Source of the DNA: Winogradskyella aurantiaca
Lineage (GTDB): Bacteria; Bacteroidota; Bacteroidia; Flavobacteriales; Flavobacteriaceae
Length of the DNA: 64,000 bases
Direction: 5' to 3'
Assembly (NCBI RefSeq): GCF_003362725.1
Contig: NZ_QKTV01000005.1
Coordinates: 1-64,000, forward strand
In this document: one piece after another, positions 1 through 8,983 of the stretch
How positions within the stretch are numbered: the first letter of the stretch is position 1
Layout: every line of letters starts with the position of its first letter
Program-made: the position numbers and the translations under genes
Notes under the pieces: model-generated
Databases searched by the model: none
Seen by the model: only the letters and a program-made list of their open reading frames with translations
What the model was told of the DNA's origin: nothing

Positions 1-228
1 GTTTTTTATTCCTCACAATACTAATCCAAAAAATATTTTACTTTTTTTTCTTAGTACCTCTTCACCACTCAAAGAACTCCCCAAAACAACTACTACCTTC
101 ACCGTTTTGAGCGCGCAAATATAGAACCATTATTCAATCTAACAAGTGGTTTTTAAAATAAGTTTTCAACACTCCAAAGCGATCTGTTCATAAGCTCAGA
201 ATTATTCCTATACATCTTACTGTATTGC

Positions 229-259
229 TTTGGCATTTTAAGGCATAAAACTATCTTTG
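229..259 (+). promoter_or_regulatory. Bacteroidota-type promoter of the thrS operon
   Basis: TTTG at 229-232 and TATCTTTG at 252-259 are separated by exactly 19 bases, matching the Bacteroidota primary sigma consensus (TTTG, N19, TAnnTTTG). Transcription would begin near 266 and leave a leader of about 20 bases before the thrS ATG at 286. The rest of 1-228 is AT-rich and I see no gene or RNA in it. Confidence 0.75.
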
Positions 260-285
260 CGGTCTGTTTTATATACCTATATATA

Positions 286-2226
286 ATGATTACAATAACG
301 TTACCAGACGGTTCTAAACGAACATTTGAAAGTGGAGCAACACCAATGGATGTTGCCAAGGACATTAGCGAAGGGTTTGCACGCAACGTCATATCAGCCC
401 AGTTCAATGACACAACAGTTGAAACCACCACACCCTTAACCACTGATGGTAACCTCACCTTATACACTTGGAGAGACGACAATGGTAAAAAAGCTTTCTG
501 GCATTCATCTGCTCACGTTTTGGCCCAGGCATTGGAGGAGTTATACCCAGGTGTTAAGCTATGGGTAGGCCCAGCTATAGAGAACGGCTTCTATTACGAT
601 GTTGATCTTGGTGATAAGAGTATCTCTGACAAAGATTTTAAGGCTATTGAGGATAAAATGCTGAGTATAGCCAGAGGGAAGCATGATTTTAAAATGCGTG
701 AAGTATCAAAAGCAGATGCACTCTCCTATTATAAGGACACCAACTCATATAAAGTAGACCTTATTGAAGGTTTGGAAGATGGTGATATAACATTCTGTGA
801 CCATTCAACATTTACAGATCTATGCCGCGGTGGACATATTCCTAATACAGGTATTATTAAGGCTGTAAAAATAATGAGTGTTGCGGGCGCCTATTATAAA
901 GGTGATGAAAACGAAAAACAACTAACTCGTGTGTATGGAATATCTTTCCCAAAACAAAAAGAGTTAACCGAATACCTCCATTTGTTAGAAGAAGCTAAAA
1001 AGCGTGATCATAGAAAATTAGGTAAAGAACTAGAACTTTTTACTTTTTCAAAAAGAGTTGGTCAAGGACTTCCACTTTGGCTTCCTAAAGGTGCTGCATT
1101 ACGAGAACGTCTAGAGAATTTTTTAAAGAAAGCTCAAAAGAAGGCAGGTTATGAAATGGTAGTAACCCCTCATATTGGACAAAAGGAACTCTATGTGACT
1201 TCTGGACATTATGCAAAGTATGGTGAGGATTCATTTCAACCCATACACACACCAGCTGAAAATGAAGAGTTTTTATTAAAACCCATGAACTGTCCACACC
1301 ATTGTGAGATCTTCAATGCGCGTCCATATTCATACAGAGACTTACCTAAACGTTATGCTGAATTTGGAACAGTTTACAGGTACGAGCAAAGTGGCGAATT
1401 ACACGGTTTAACAAGAGTACGTGGCTTCACACAAGATGATGCACACATTTTCTGTACACCAGATCAGTTAGATGAGGAATTTAAAAATGTAATTGATCTT
1501 GTTCTTTATGTGTTTAGTTCATTAGGTTTCGAAGATTTTGTTTCACAAGTTTCTGTGAGAGATTCTAAGAAACCAGAAAAGTACATTGGTGAACCTGAGA
1601 ATTGGGATAAAGCTGAACAGGCAATTATTAATGCTGCAAAAGATAAAGGATTAAATTATACTGTCGTTGAAGGTGAAGCAGCCTTTTATGGTCCTAAGCT
1701 AGACTTCATGGTTAAAGATGCCCTTGGACGTCAATGGCAATTAGGAACTATCCAGGTTGATTATAGTTTACCAGAACGATTTGATCTTCAGTATAAAGGA
1801 CAGGACAATGAAATGCATCGTCCTGTTATGATTCATAGAGCTCCTTTTGGAAGTATGGAACGTTTTGTGGCGATATTATTAGAACACACTGGAGGGAACT
1901 TCCCATTATGGCTTGTTCCAGAGCAAGTTATGATTCTATCAGTAAGCGAGAAATATGAAAAATACGCTGAAAAAGTTTTAAATTTGTTAGAAAATAGCGA
2001 AATTCGCGCCCTCGTTGATAATAGAAACGAAACTGTAGGTAAGAAAATTAGAGAAGCTGAGCTCAATAAAATACCATTTATGATCGTGGTTGGTGAGCAA
2101 GAAGCCAAAGACCAAACAGTTACAGTTCGCGCCCATGGTGGTGAGGATTTGGGTACTATTGCCATCGAAGATTTTATTGAATTAATTGAGTCAAAAACAA
2201 ACGAAAGTTTAAAACAATTTAAATAA
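286..2226 (+). CDS. thrS: Threonine--tRNA ligase
   Basis: Cytoplasmic class II aminoacyl-tRNA synthetase that charges tRNA-Thr. The 646-residue length is normal. Domains in order: TGS domain (about 1-61), second additional (editing) domain beginning with the zinc-type HSSAH motif near residue 70, class II catalytic core with motif 1-3 signatures (MNCPHHCEIF, the RYEQSGELHGLTRVRGFTQDDAH block, HRAPFGSMERF), and a C-terminal anticodon-binding domain ending near 640. It is the first gene of thrS-infC-rpmI-rplT, a widely conserved translation operon, and is preceded by a consensus promoter. The ATG at 286 gives the expected MITITLPDG start. Confidence 0.98.
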   Translation: MITITLPDGSKRTFESGATPMDVAKDISEGFARNVISAQFNDTTVETTTPLTTDGNLTLYTWRDDNGKKAFWHSSAHVLAQALEELYPGVKLWVGPAIENGFYYDVDLGDKSISDKDFKAIEDKMLSIARGKHDFKMREVSKADALSYYKDTNSYKVDLIEGLEDGDITFCDHSTFTDLCRGGHIPNTGIIKAVKIMSVAGAYYKGDENEKQLTRVYGISFPKQKELTEYLHLLEEAKKRDHRKLGKELELFTFSKRVGQGLPLWLPKGAALRERLENFLKKAQKKAGYEMVVTPHIGQKELYVTSGHYAKYGEDSFQPIHTPAENEEFLLKPMNCPHHCEIFNARPYSYRDLPKRYAEFGTVYRYEQSGELHGLTRVRGFTQDDAHIFCTPDQLDEEFKNVIDLVLYVFSSLGFEDFVSQVSVRDSKKPEKYIGEPENWDKAEQAIINAAKDKGLNYTVVEGEAAFYGPKLDFMVKDALGRQWQLGTIQVDYSLPERFDLQYKGQDNEMHRPVMIHRAPFGSMERFVAILLEHTGGNFPLWLVPEQVMILSVSEKYEKYAEKVLNLLENSEIRALVDNRNETVGKKIREAELNKIPFMIVVGEQEAKDQTVTVRAHGGEDLGTIAIEDFIELIESKTNESLKQFK

Positions 2227-2250
2227 GTATAATTAAAAAGTTACTAAGCC

Positions 2251-2808
2251 ATAGCAATACGTAGAAACAGAAGAAATAGAGGTAGCAGGGTCATAAAAGA
2301 AGACAAGCACCGAATTAATGCAAAAATTACTTCCCCTGAGGTAAGAGTTGTTGGTGACAATGTGGAAGTTGGTGTATACCCAATTAGAGCAGCACTGGCA
2401 ATTGCAGATGAACAAGGGTTAGATTTAGTTGAAATTTCGCCAAATGCTAATCCACCAGTTTGTAAAGTAATGGATTATAAGAAATTCCTTTACGAACAGA
2501 AGAAAAGAGAAAAAGCGCTTAAAGCTAAGGCAACTAAAGTAGTTATTAAAGAGATTAGATTCGGGCCACAAACGGATGAGCACGATTATAATTTCAAAAA
2601 GAAACACGCCGAAAAATTCCTTAAGGATGGTGCTAAACTAAAGGCGTTTGTGTTTTTTAAAGGTCGTTCTATTGTATTTAAGGAGCAAGGGCAAATTTTG
2701 CTGCTAAAACTGGCTCAAGATCTTGAGGAGTTTGGGAAGGTAGAACAGATGCCAAAATTAGAAGGGAAACGAATGACCATGTTTATTGCACCAAAAAAAC
2801 CAAAATAA
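2251..2808 (+). CDS. infC: Translation initiation factor IF-3, non-canonical ATA start
   Basis: IF-3 binds the 30S subunit, prevents 50S joining and proofreads initiation. The first in-frame ATG (2362) would remove the conserved N-terminal part. Upstream of it the frame is open back to a TAA at 2245-2247, and reading from ATA at 2251 gives [11 protein letters not shown] then [13 protein letters not shown], the expected basic IF-3 start. The protein is then 185 residues, the usual length. No ATG, GTG or TTG start in this interval restores the N-terminus. The C-terminal domain ([24 protein letters not shown]) is intact. infC genes commonly use AUU-like starts for IF-3 autoregulation (known from E. 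coli); use of ATA here is inferred from the reading frame. Confidence 0.93.
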   Translation: MAIRRNRRNRGSRVIKEDKHRINAKITSPEVRVVGDNVEVGVYPIRAALAIADEQGLDLVEISPNANPPVCKVMDYKKFLYEQKKREKALKAKATKVVIKEIRFGPQTDEHDYNFKKKHAEKFLKDGAKLKAFVFFKGRSIVFKEQGQILLLKLAQDLEEFGKVEQMPKLEGKRMTMFIAPKKPK

Positions 2809-2861
2809 GACAGCTTAATTGCTGATTTAAGATAATAAGCGAAACGTAAAAATTAGGAAGA

Positions 2862-3059
2862 ATGCCTAAAATGAAAACCAAATCAAGTGCTAAGAAACGT
2901 TTCAAACTAACTGGCACTGGTAAGATCAAAAGAAAGCACGCTTTTAAAAGTCATATTTTGACTAAAAAATCAAAAAAGCGTAAGCTCGCGTTGACTCATG
3001 ACACATTAGTGCATAAGTCTGACGAGAACAACGTTAAAACCATGTTACGTTTAAAGTAA
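2862..3059 (+). CDS. rpmI: 50S ribosomal protein L35
   Basis: Small basic 65-residue protein of the large ribosomal subunit, with the L35 signature [14 protein letters not shown] at the N-terminus and KSKKRKLAL in the middle. It lies 53 bases after infC and before rplT, the classical IF-3/L35/L20 order. Full length and ATG start agree with the family. Confidence 0.97.
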   Translation: MPKMKTKSSAKKRFKLTGTGKIKRKHAFKSHILTKKSKKRKLALTHDTLVHKSDENNVKTMLRLK

Positions 3060-3159
3060 TCTGTTTTTAACCGGTTAGAATTATTGTTAAACCCTGGAGT
3101 TAGGCAAAATTATTTAGCAAGTACCGTTTAGGTCGCCTACTACAAAAAAATTTAAAGAA

Positions 3160-3504
3160 ATGCCAAGATCAGTAAATTCAGTTGCGAAGAGAGCTAGAAG
3201 AAAAAGAGTTCTTAAGCAAGCCAAAGGTTACTGGGGAAGACGTAAAAATGTCTGGACAGTAGCGAAAAATGCGGTCGATAAAGCGATGCAATACTCGTAT
3301 AGAGATCGTAGAAATAAAAAGAGAACATTCCGTGCTCTATGGATTATGCGTATTAACGCAGGTGCAAGACAACATGGAATGTCATATTCAAAGTTTATGG
3401 GTAAATTAAAAGCTAATAACATCGACTTAAACCGTAAGGTCTTAGCCGATTTAGCAATGAACCATCCAGAAGCTTTTGAAGCAATTATAAACAAAGTAAA
3501 ATAG
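3160..3504 (+). CDS. rplT: 50S ribosomal protein L20
   Basis: 114-residue rRNA-binding protein needed early in 50S assembly. The basic N-terminal extension ([20 protein letters not shown]) and the globular part ([21 protein letters not shown]) are clear. L20 is the feedback regulator of the infC operon in other bacteria. Here a 100-base spacer separates it from rpmI, and a strong terminator follows, so it closes the operon. Confidence 0.98.
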   Translation: MPRSVNSVAKRARRKRVLKQAKGYWGRRKNVWTVAKNAVDKAMQYSYRDRRNKKRTFRALWIMRINAGARQHGMSYSKFMGKLKANNIDLNRKVLADLAMNHPEAFEAIINKVK

Positions 3505-3541
3505 GGCTGACAGCCTATTTAATAACAACATTTCGCTTATA

Positions 3542-3574
3542 AAAAATCCGATTCTTATGAATCGGATTTTTTTA
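3542..3574. terminator. Bidirectional intrinsic terminator after rplT
   Basis: Perfect 13-base stem (AAAAATCCGATTC / GAATCGGATTTTT) with a TTAT loop, flanked by A and T runs so it can work in both directions. It separates the rplT operon from the convergent yjbQ gene, whose stop lies at 3572. Confidence 0.9.
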
Positions 3575-3994
3575 TTTACCTAAGGCTGTAATTACAATAC
3601 GTCTTCCTGAAGCATTATACCTATGTTCGCACAAATAGATCCCCTGCCAAATACCTAAATTAAGCCTTCCATTGGTAATTGGAATCTGTAATGAAGTTCC
3701 CATCAACGAAGCTTTTATGTGAGCTGGCATATCATCGGACCCCTCATAAGTGTGTTTATAATACTCCTGATCCTCAGGCACCATTTGATTCAAATGACTT
3801 TCAAAGTCTTGTCTAACTGAAGGATCCGCATTTTCATTGATGGTTAAACTGGCCGAAGTATGTTTTATAAAAAGCTGCAATTGACCAACCGAAATCTCTC
3901 GAATCTCCGGTATTATTTGTAATACTTCAGAAGTAATTAGATGAAATCCTCTTGATCTAGGGCCTAATGTGATTTCTTTCTGAAAATAGTGCAT
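3572..3994 (-). CDS. YjbQ/UPF0047 family protein
   Basis: 140-residue single-domain protein of the UPF0047 (YjbQ) family, which has weak thiamine-phosphate synthase activity in E. coli and an otherwise unsettled role. Visible family signatures are HTSASLTINENADPSV (about residues 65-80), the HTYEGSDDMPAHIKASL block, and the C-terminal GIYLCEHR. Its ATG shares the A of the upstream TGA stop (TGATG at 3996-3992), suggesting translational coupling with the exported gene before it. The identification is firm; the function is not. Confidence 0.9.
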   Translation of the reverse strand: MHYFQKEITLGPRSRGFHLITSEVLQIIPEIREISVGQLQLFIKHTSASLTINENADPSVRQDFESHLNQMVPEDQEYYKHTYEGSDDMPAHIKASLMGTSLQIPITNGRLNLGIWQGIYLCEHRYNASGRRIVITALGK

Positions 3995-5259
3995 CAGGTT
4001 TTCTGCTTTTTCTTTTTCGCAGCCGGGAACAAGACATTGTTTAGAATTAAGCGGTACCCTGGAGATGTTGGGTGCAAATCCAGCTCAGTCTTTGGGTCCC
4101 CTACCCTATGGGTATAATCTTCAGGATCATGGCCGCCATAAAACGTGAAGAATCCCTTTCCTTTTATGCCATGTATGTATTTGGCCTCTCCATTGGTTTT
4201 GTTTTCTCCCATTACCAGTACATTAGATTTAATCTGGTCCCTGGTAAACGAGGTTGTTTGCCCCATAAACCCTTTAACTAAGGCCGTATGATTTTGGGTT
4301 AGCATTGTTGGAATGGGGTCCCATTTAGCAGAATACTCCATCAACGAAAAATAATCTGTTGCTTTGGGGATACTTCTTCTGCTAGTCATATCTATTGATG
4401 AGAACTCATAAACATTTGGGCTTCTTTCCAAAATGAAATCCTTAAAGGCAAAGGTTTTTGAAAAACTTACTTTGTTTTGATAACCTGGATCACTTCCATC
4501 TCCATCAAACATGGGTTCACAAATATCAACGCCTTCAGCAGATAAGGCAATATCAAAACTATCCGTTGCAGAACACATAGCAAACATAAACCCACCACCT
4601 ACTACATAATCACGAATTTTTAATGCTACAGCTAGCTTTTCTTCAGATACCTTATCATATCCCAAGCTTGCGGCTAAGGCCTCTGCGTTTTTCTTCTCCT
4701 CAATATACCAGGACGCAGCGCGGTATGTACGATAAAATTTCCCATATTGTCCTGTAAAATCTTCATGATGTAAATGCAACCAATCATACAGCAATAATTC
4801 ATCATTTAAGACTTCTTCATCATATACAGTCTCATAAGGTATTTCTGCATAGGTTAGTACCATGGTAACAGCATCATCCCATGGCTGCTTGCCCTTTGGT
4901 GTGTAGACGGCTATTTTAGGTGCCTTCTCTAAAACTACAGCCTCCTGATTCATGGATGGGCTGCTGATGGACTGAAGAATTTCTTCCGTTTTGGAATCTG
5001 AAAGGATTTCAAACGAAACTCCTCTTATTTGACACTCTCGTCTTATAATTTCGGCATCGGGTAATAGAAAGGAACCGCCTCTATAATTGAGTAACCACTT
5101 AACTTTTAATTGCCTTTCAAGTGTCCAGTAGGTGACGCCATAAGCCTTTAAGTGATTGGCCTGACTTTCGGCATCCATGGGCACTAATATATAAGAGGCA
5201 TGCAACTGAAAAGACAGCATTAATCCAACAAGAGCCACTATGTATGTCTTCCAAGTCAT
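3994..5259 (-). CDS. Exported Bacteroidota protein often named asparagine synthetase B
   Basis: 421 residues from the ATG at 5259, chosen because it gives a clean signal peptide (MTWKTYIVALVGLMLSFQLHA). An ATG nine codons upstream (5286) is possible. The mature protein begins SYILVPMDAESQANHLKAYG, a pattern I associate with a Bacteroidota family labelled asparagine synthetase B in databases. I see none of the real AsnB features: no N-terminal Cys nucleophile and no SGGLDS ATP-binding loop. A region containing GGGFMFAMCSATDSFDIAL, followed by FYGGHDPED near the end, resembles a glutamine-amidotransferase-like or lasso fold. The usual name is probably wrong; the protein is periplasmic or secreted and of unknown function. 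Confidence 0.75.
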   Translation of the reverse strand: MTWKTYIVALVGLMLSFQLHASYILVPMDAESQANHLKAYGVTYWTLERQLKVKWLLNYRGGSFLLPDAEIIRRECQIRGVSFEILSDSKTEEILQSISSPSMNQEAVVLEKAPKIAVYTPKGKQPWDDAVTMVLTYAEIPYETVYDEEVLNDELLLYDWLHLHHEDFTGQYGKFYRTYRAASWYIEEKKNAEALAASLGYDKVSEEKLAVALKIRDYVVGGGFMFAMCSATDSFDIALSAEGVDICEPMFDGDGSDPGYQNKVSFSKTFAFKDFILERSPNVYEFSSIDMTSRRSIPKATDYFSLMEYSAKWDPIPTMLTQNHTALVKGFMGQTTSFTRDQIKSNVLVMGENKTNGEAKYIHGIKGKGFFTFYGGHDPEDYTHRVGDPKTELDLHPTSPGYRLILNNVLFPAAKKKKQKT

Positions 5260-5340
5260 ATTAGAAGTGAAGATACACATTATCAACTTGTAATTGATAG
5301 GTGTTATTATACTTTTAAGACTATTGCTTAAACAATAAGC

Positions 5341-6873
5341 TTAGAACGGTACATCGTCGTCAGGGCTATCAAAAGCATCTGAGGGAGATGGGAAACTATC
5401 CGGCCTGAAGGTATCATCGTTAGCTGCAGCATTCATTTTTGAATGGAATTCACTAGCAAATGGTGAATCGTGATCATCCAAATTATCAAACTTACCTAGA
5501 TGACCAATGAAACGTAATCTAATGTTTTCTAGACCCCCGTTTCTGTGCTTAGCAACGATGAATTCTGCCTGACCCTCAGTTGGTGAACGTTCTTCATCAT
5601 CCCACTCGTCAATCTTATAATATTCGGGTCTATAAATAAAAGATACAATATCGGCATCCTGCTCAATAGCTCCAGATTCCCTAAGATCGGACAATAACGG
5701 ACGTTTTGATCCACCACGTGTTTCAACGGCTCGAGACAGCTGTGATAACGCAATTACTGGTACATCAAGTTCCTTGGCAAGAGCCTTTAAATTCCTTGAA
5801 ATAGTAGATATTTCCTGCTCACGATTACCACCTTTTTGAGATCCACCAGCCGTCATTAACTGTAAGTAATCTATAACAATAAGCTTAATCCCGTATTGCG
5901 ATGATAAACGTCTGGCCTTTGCTCTTAAATCAAAAATGGAAAGTGAAGGTGTATCGTCAATAAAAAGTGGGGCTTTTTCAAGGCCCTTTACTTTAACGTT
6001 TAACTGTTCCCATTCATGTTTCTCTAATTTACCAGTTCTTAATTTTTCTGAAGACAGGCCAGTTTCACTAGATATTAAACGGGTAATTAACTGAACCGAA
6101 GACATTTCTAAAGAAAAGAAAGCTACTGGAATATTACTATTTACAGCAATATTTTTAGCCATAGACAGTGTCAAGGCTGTCTTTCCCATTCCTGGTCTAG
6201 CAGCTACAATAATTAGATCACTTGGTTGCCAGCCAGAGGTTAGTTTATCAACTTTTTCAAACCCTGATGGTATACCACTTAATCCTTCCTTATTGGATAT
6301 CTCTTCAATTTTCTTTTTGGCTTGGATTACAAGACTTTGCGCACTTTCAGTAGATTTCTTTACATTCCCCTGAGTAACCTCATACAATTTGGCTTCAGCG
6401 TTATCTAATAAATCAAATACATCTTTGGTTTCATCATATGCCTCTTCAATTATTTCATTCGAAATCTTGATTAAACTTCGTTGGATATATTTTTGCAGAA
6501 TAATTCTGGCGTGAAACTCAATGTGTGCAGATGATGAAACCCGTTGTGTCAAAGAAATAAGGTAAAAATCCCCTCCAATTACATCGAGCTTCTCATCCTT
6601 ACGTAACTGACTTGAAACAGTTAATAAGTCAATAGGCTCACTGTTTTCAAACAATTTGAAAATCGCTTCAAAAATGAACTTGTGCGCATCTTTATAGAAA
6701 GCATCAGGGCTAAGAATATCAATCACCTCATCGACACCTTTTTTATCTATCATCATGGCACCAAGCACAACCTCCTCTAAATCAAGTGCTTGTGGAGGCA
6801 GCTTGCCTTTTTCAAGGCTAATTAAGTTACTTTTATCAATGGAATATCCTTTAACAGGATTAGGTTGCTTCAT
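5341..6873 (-). CDS. dnaB: Replicative DNA helicase DnaB
   Basis: Hexameric helicase that unwinds DNA ahead of the replisome. The N-terminal domain (about 25-165) is followed by a RecA-like ATPase with Walker A ARPGMGKT at 225-232, Walker B LIVIDYLQLM, and the ALSQLSRAVETR/SDLRESGAIEQDAD motifs typical of DnaB. The C-terminus ends in an acidic, disordered tail (DDDVPF). The 510 residues are normal for the phylum. It is transcribed alone, with the accA terminator upstream of it. Confidence 0.98.
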   Translation of the reverse strand: MKQPNPVKGYSIDKSNLISLEKGKLPPQALDLEEVVLGAMMIDKKGVDEVIDILSPDAFYKDAHKFIFEAIFKLFENSEPIDLLTVSSQLRKDEKLDVIGGDFYLISLTQRVSSSAHIEFHARIILQKYIQRSLIKISNEIIEEAYDETKDVFDLLDNAEAKLYEVTQGNVKKSTESAQSLVIQAKKKIEEISNKEGLSGIPSGFEKVDKLTSGWQPSDLIIVAARPGMGKTALTLSMAKNIAVNSNIPVAFFSLEMSSVQLITRLISSETGLSSEKLRTGKLEKHEWEQLNVKVKGLEKAPLFIDDTPSLSIFDLRAKARRLSSQYGIKLIVIDYLQLMTAGGSQKGGNREQEISTISRNLKALAKELDVPVIALSQLSRAVETRGGSKRPLLSDLRESGAIEQDADIVSFIYRPEYYKIDEWDDEERSPTEGQAEFIVAKHRNGGLENIRLRFIGHLGKFDNLDDHDSPFASEFHSKMNAAANDDTFRPDSFPSPSDAFDSPDDDVPF

Positions 6874-6983
6874 AGCATACGAAATTATAAAAACAAAGAA
6901 GATATTCTTCTTGTTTTATGATTTTCAATCTCAACAAGTCATTAACAATTGAACTGTTGATAATTATGATTTATTGTTAATAT

Positions 6984-7015
6984 CAAAAAAAAACTGAAGT
7001 TGGCTACTTCAGTTT
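6984..7015 (-). terminator. Intrinsic terminator after accA
   Basis: On the minus strand AAACTGAAG / CTTCAGTTT forms a perfect 9-base stem with a 7-base loop, followed directly by a run of Ts. It lies just past the accA stop. Confidence 0.85.
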
Positions 7016-7041
7016 ATATCATCTACTTGGAATTTAAAGGG

Positions 7042-7995
7042 TTAGTCTTTATAAACTCCCATTTGAGCATATTTGTTCATACGCTGATCAACAAGATCTG
7101 ATGGTGATAAGTTTTTTAATTCCTCGTAATTTTTTTCAATAGCATTTTTAACGGCCTCGTAAGCTTTCTCCTTATTAGCATGCGCACCACCAACCGGCTC
7201 TTTAACAATTTGATCAACCAGTTTCAACCGCTTCATATCTTTAGCAGTCAATTTTAAGGCTTCAGCGGCCTGCTCTTTATATTCCCAACTCCTCCATAGT
7301 ATTGACGAACAGGATTCTGGTGAAATAACAGAGTACCAGGTGTTTTCTAACATTAATACTCGGTCACCGACTCCAATTCCTAAGGCTCCACCAGAGGCCC
7401 CTTCACCTATAATTACCGTAATTATTGGTACCTTTAATCTGGTCATTTCTAGAATGTTTCTTGCTATGGCTTCGCCCTGTCCTCTTTCTTCTGCTTCAAG
7501 ACCCGGATAGGCACCTGGTGTATCCACAAGCGTAACCACAGGTATGCCAAACTTTTCAGCCGACTTCATTAACCTAAGGGCTTTTCTATATCCTTCTGGG
7601 TTAGACATACCAAAGTTCCGGTATTGTCTAGTTTTGGTATTAAACCCTTTTTGTTGACCCACAAACATATAGGTTTGATCACCTATCTTTCCTAAACCAC
7701 CAATCATAGCCTTGTCATCTTTTACATTTCTATCTCCGTGCAATTCTAAAAATGATTCGCTACAAATAGCTTTAATGTAATCTAAGGTATATGGTCTGTT
7801 AGGATGTCTTGACAATTGAACGCGTTGCCAGGCAGTGAGATTCTTGTAAATATCTTTTTTTGTCTCCGCGAGCTTTTCTTCAATTTGTTTACATGTTTCA
7901 GTAACATCAATTTCACTCTCATCACCAATTAATTTGCATTTTTGCAATTGATCTTCAAGCTCTTTGATTGGCAACTCAAACTCTAAATACTCCAT
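7042..7995 (-). CDS. accA: Acetyl-CoA carboxylase carboxyltransferase subunit alpha
   Basis: 317-residue alpha subunit of the cytoplasmic carboxyltransferase that, with AccD, transfers the carboxyl group from biotin to acetyl-CoA for fatty acid synthesis. It has the coiled N-terminal segment ([14 protein letters not shown]), the AccA block [12 protein letters not shown], and the crotonase-fold oxyanion sequences [17 protein letters not shown] and [12 protein letters not shown]. Length is standard. A CAAAGTTA (TAACTTTG on the coding strand) at 8065-8072 may be its -7 element, although no good -33 box is visible. Confidence 0.97.
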   Translation of the reverse strand: MEYLEFELPIKELEDQLQKCKLIGDESEIDVTETCKQIEEKLAETKKDIYKNLTAWQRVQLSRHPNRPYTLDYIKAICSESFLELHGDRNVKDDKAMIGGLGKIGDQTYMFVGQQKGFNTKTRQYRNFGMSNPEGYRKALRLMKSAEKFGIPVVTLVDTPGAYPGLEAEERGQGEAIARNILEMTRLKVPIITVIIGEGASGGALGIGVGDRVLMLENTWYSVISPESCSSILWRSWEYKEQAAEALKLTAKDMKRLKLVDQIVKEPVGGAHANKEKAYEAVKNAIEKNYEELKNLSPSDLVDQRMNKYAQMGVYKD

Positions 7996-8089
7996 TTTAT
8001 TCTTTTAGTTAGTTAGCTTCGACGCCTGATGAAATTCTAGTGATTTCATTCTAAAACATCTGGTCAAAGTTACAATTAAATTTAAAAAT

Positions 8090-8983
8090 TTACGACCTCA
8101 ATCCTTTGGCTCTTTTTTGTTTGACTAGAGCATCAAAAACCACTACAATTAATATAAGTAAAGCACCTATATAAAATTCGGTGCTCATTTGTTCTTTATC
8201 AGGAAAGAGAAGGATGGCCAAAATAATTCCATATACTGGCTCTAAATTATAACTTAGAATGACTGTAAATGGTGAAATATTCTTCATAACGTCCACTGCA
8301 GCAATAAAGGCATAGGCGGTGCAAACAGAGGCCAAAATTATAATGTATAGCCAGTCTGATTTTGAGAGCATAAAAAAATCAGAATTAATTCCAGAATTTT
8401 TAATCAAAACAAACACACTTAAAAAGACTACACCACTTACAAACTCATAAAAGGAAATAACCGAAGCCTTATGTGATTTGATATACTTCCCATTTATAAC
8501 TGCAAATAGGGTTGAAAACAGTGCTGAAAAAAGCCCTAGGATAATTCCGTTGATGTAATGTAATTCACTTTTAGTAATTAATAAAACTCCAATTATTACC
8601 AGAATACCGCAGACAATTTCATAAGCTCTTATTCGTCTTTTAAAAAAAATTGGTTCAATGAAAGAGGCAAAAAATGCCCCTGAAGAAAACATCGATAGCG
8701 CAATGGAAATATTAGACTGATTAATGGATTCAAAAAAAGTCACCCAATGCAAAGCAATAATTACCCCAGCGGCTAAAAACCCTATCAGGGTGCGTTTATC
8801 AATGTTTAAATTTTTATTGGTTAATCTGATAAAAACAAACATTAGTCCTCCGGCAATACTCATTCTATACCAAACCAGGTCAATTGAACTGATGGTTATC
8901 AACTCTCCTAAAATAGCGGTAAATCCTGCTATAAATACCAGAAAGTGGAGATGCAAATAGTCCTTTAGCTTATCGTTTGGCAT
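8090..8983 (-). CDS. EamA (DMT) family inner-membrane transporter
   Basis: About 297 residues with ten predicted membrane segments in two repeated five-helix halves, the layout of EamA drug/metabolite transporters. The second half contains the family-typical PFTVILSYNLEPVYGIILAILLF. I chose the ATG at 8983 (MPNDKLKDYLHLH); an ATG ten codons upstream adds a cysteine-rich stretch that does not look natural. The gene overlaps the end of the LptF/LptG gene by 14 bases, so it is probably the last gene of tgt-lptFG-eamA. Substrate unknown. Confidence 0.88.
   Translation of the reverse strand: MPNDKLKDYLHLHFLVFIAGFTAILGELITISSIDLVWYRMSIAGGLMFVFIRLTNKNLNIDKRTLIGFLAAGVIIALHWVTFFESINQSNISIALSMFSSGAFFASFIEPIFFKRRIRAYEIVCGILVIIGVLLITKSELHYINGIILGLFSALFSTLFAVINGKYIKSHKASVISFYEFVSGVVFLSVFVLIKNSGINSDFFMLSKSDWLYIIILASVCTAYAFIAAVDVMKNISPFTVILSYNLEPVYGIILAILLFPDKEQMSTEFYIGALLILIVVVFDALVKQKRAKGLRS

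Noticed and set aside
2362-2808. infC starting at the first ATG
   Set aside because: It loses the conserved N-terminal IF-3 residues, which are encoded in frame immediately upstream.
8030-8050. Inverted repeat ATGAAAT/ATTTCAT upstream of accA
   Set aside because: Short, AT-rich and not followed by a T run or promoter; likely chance.
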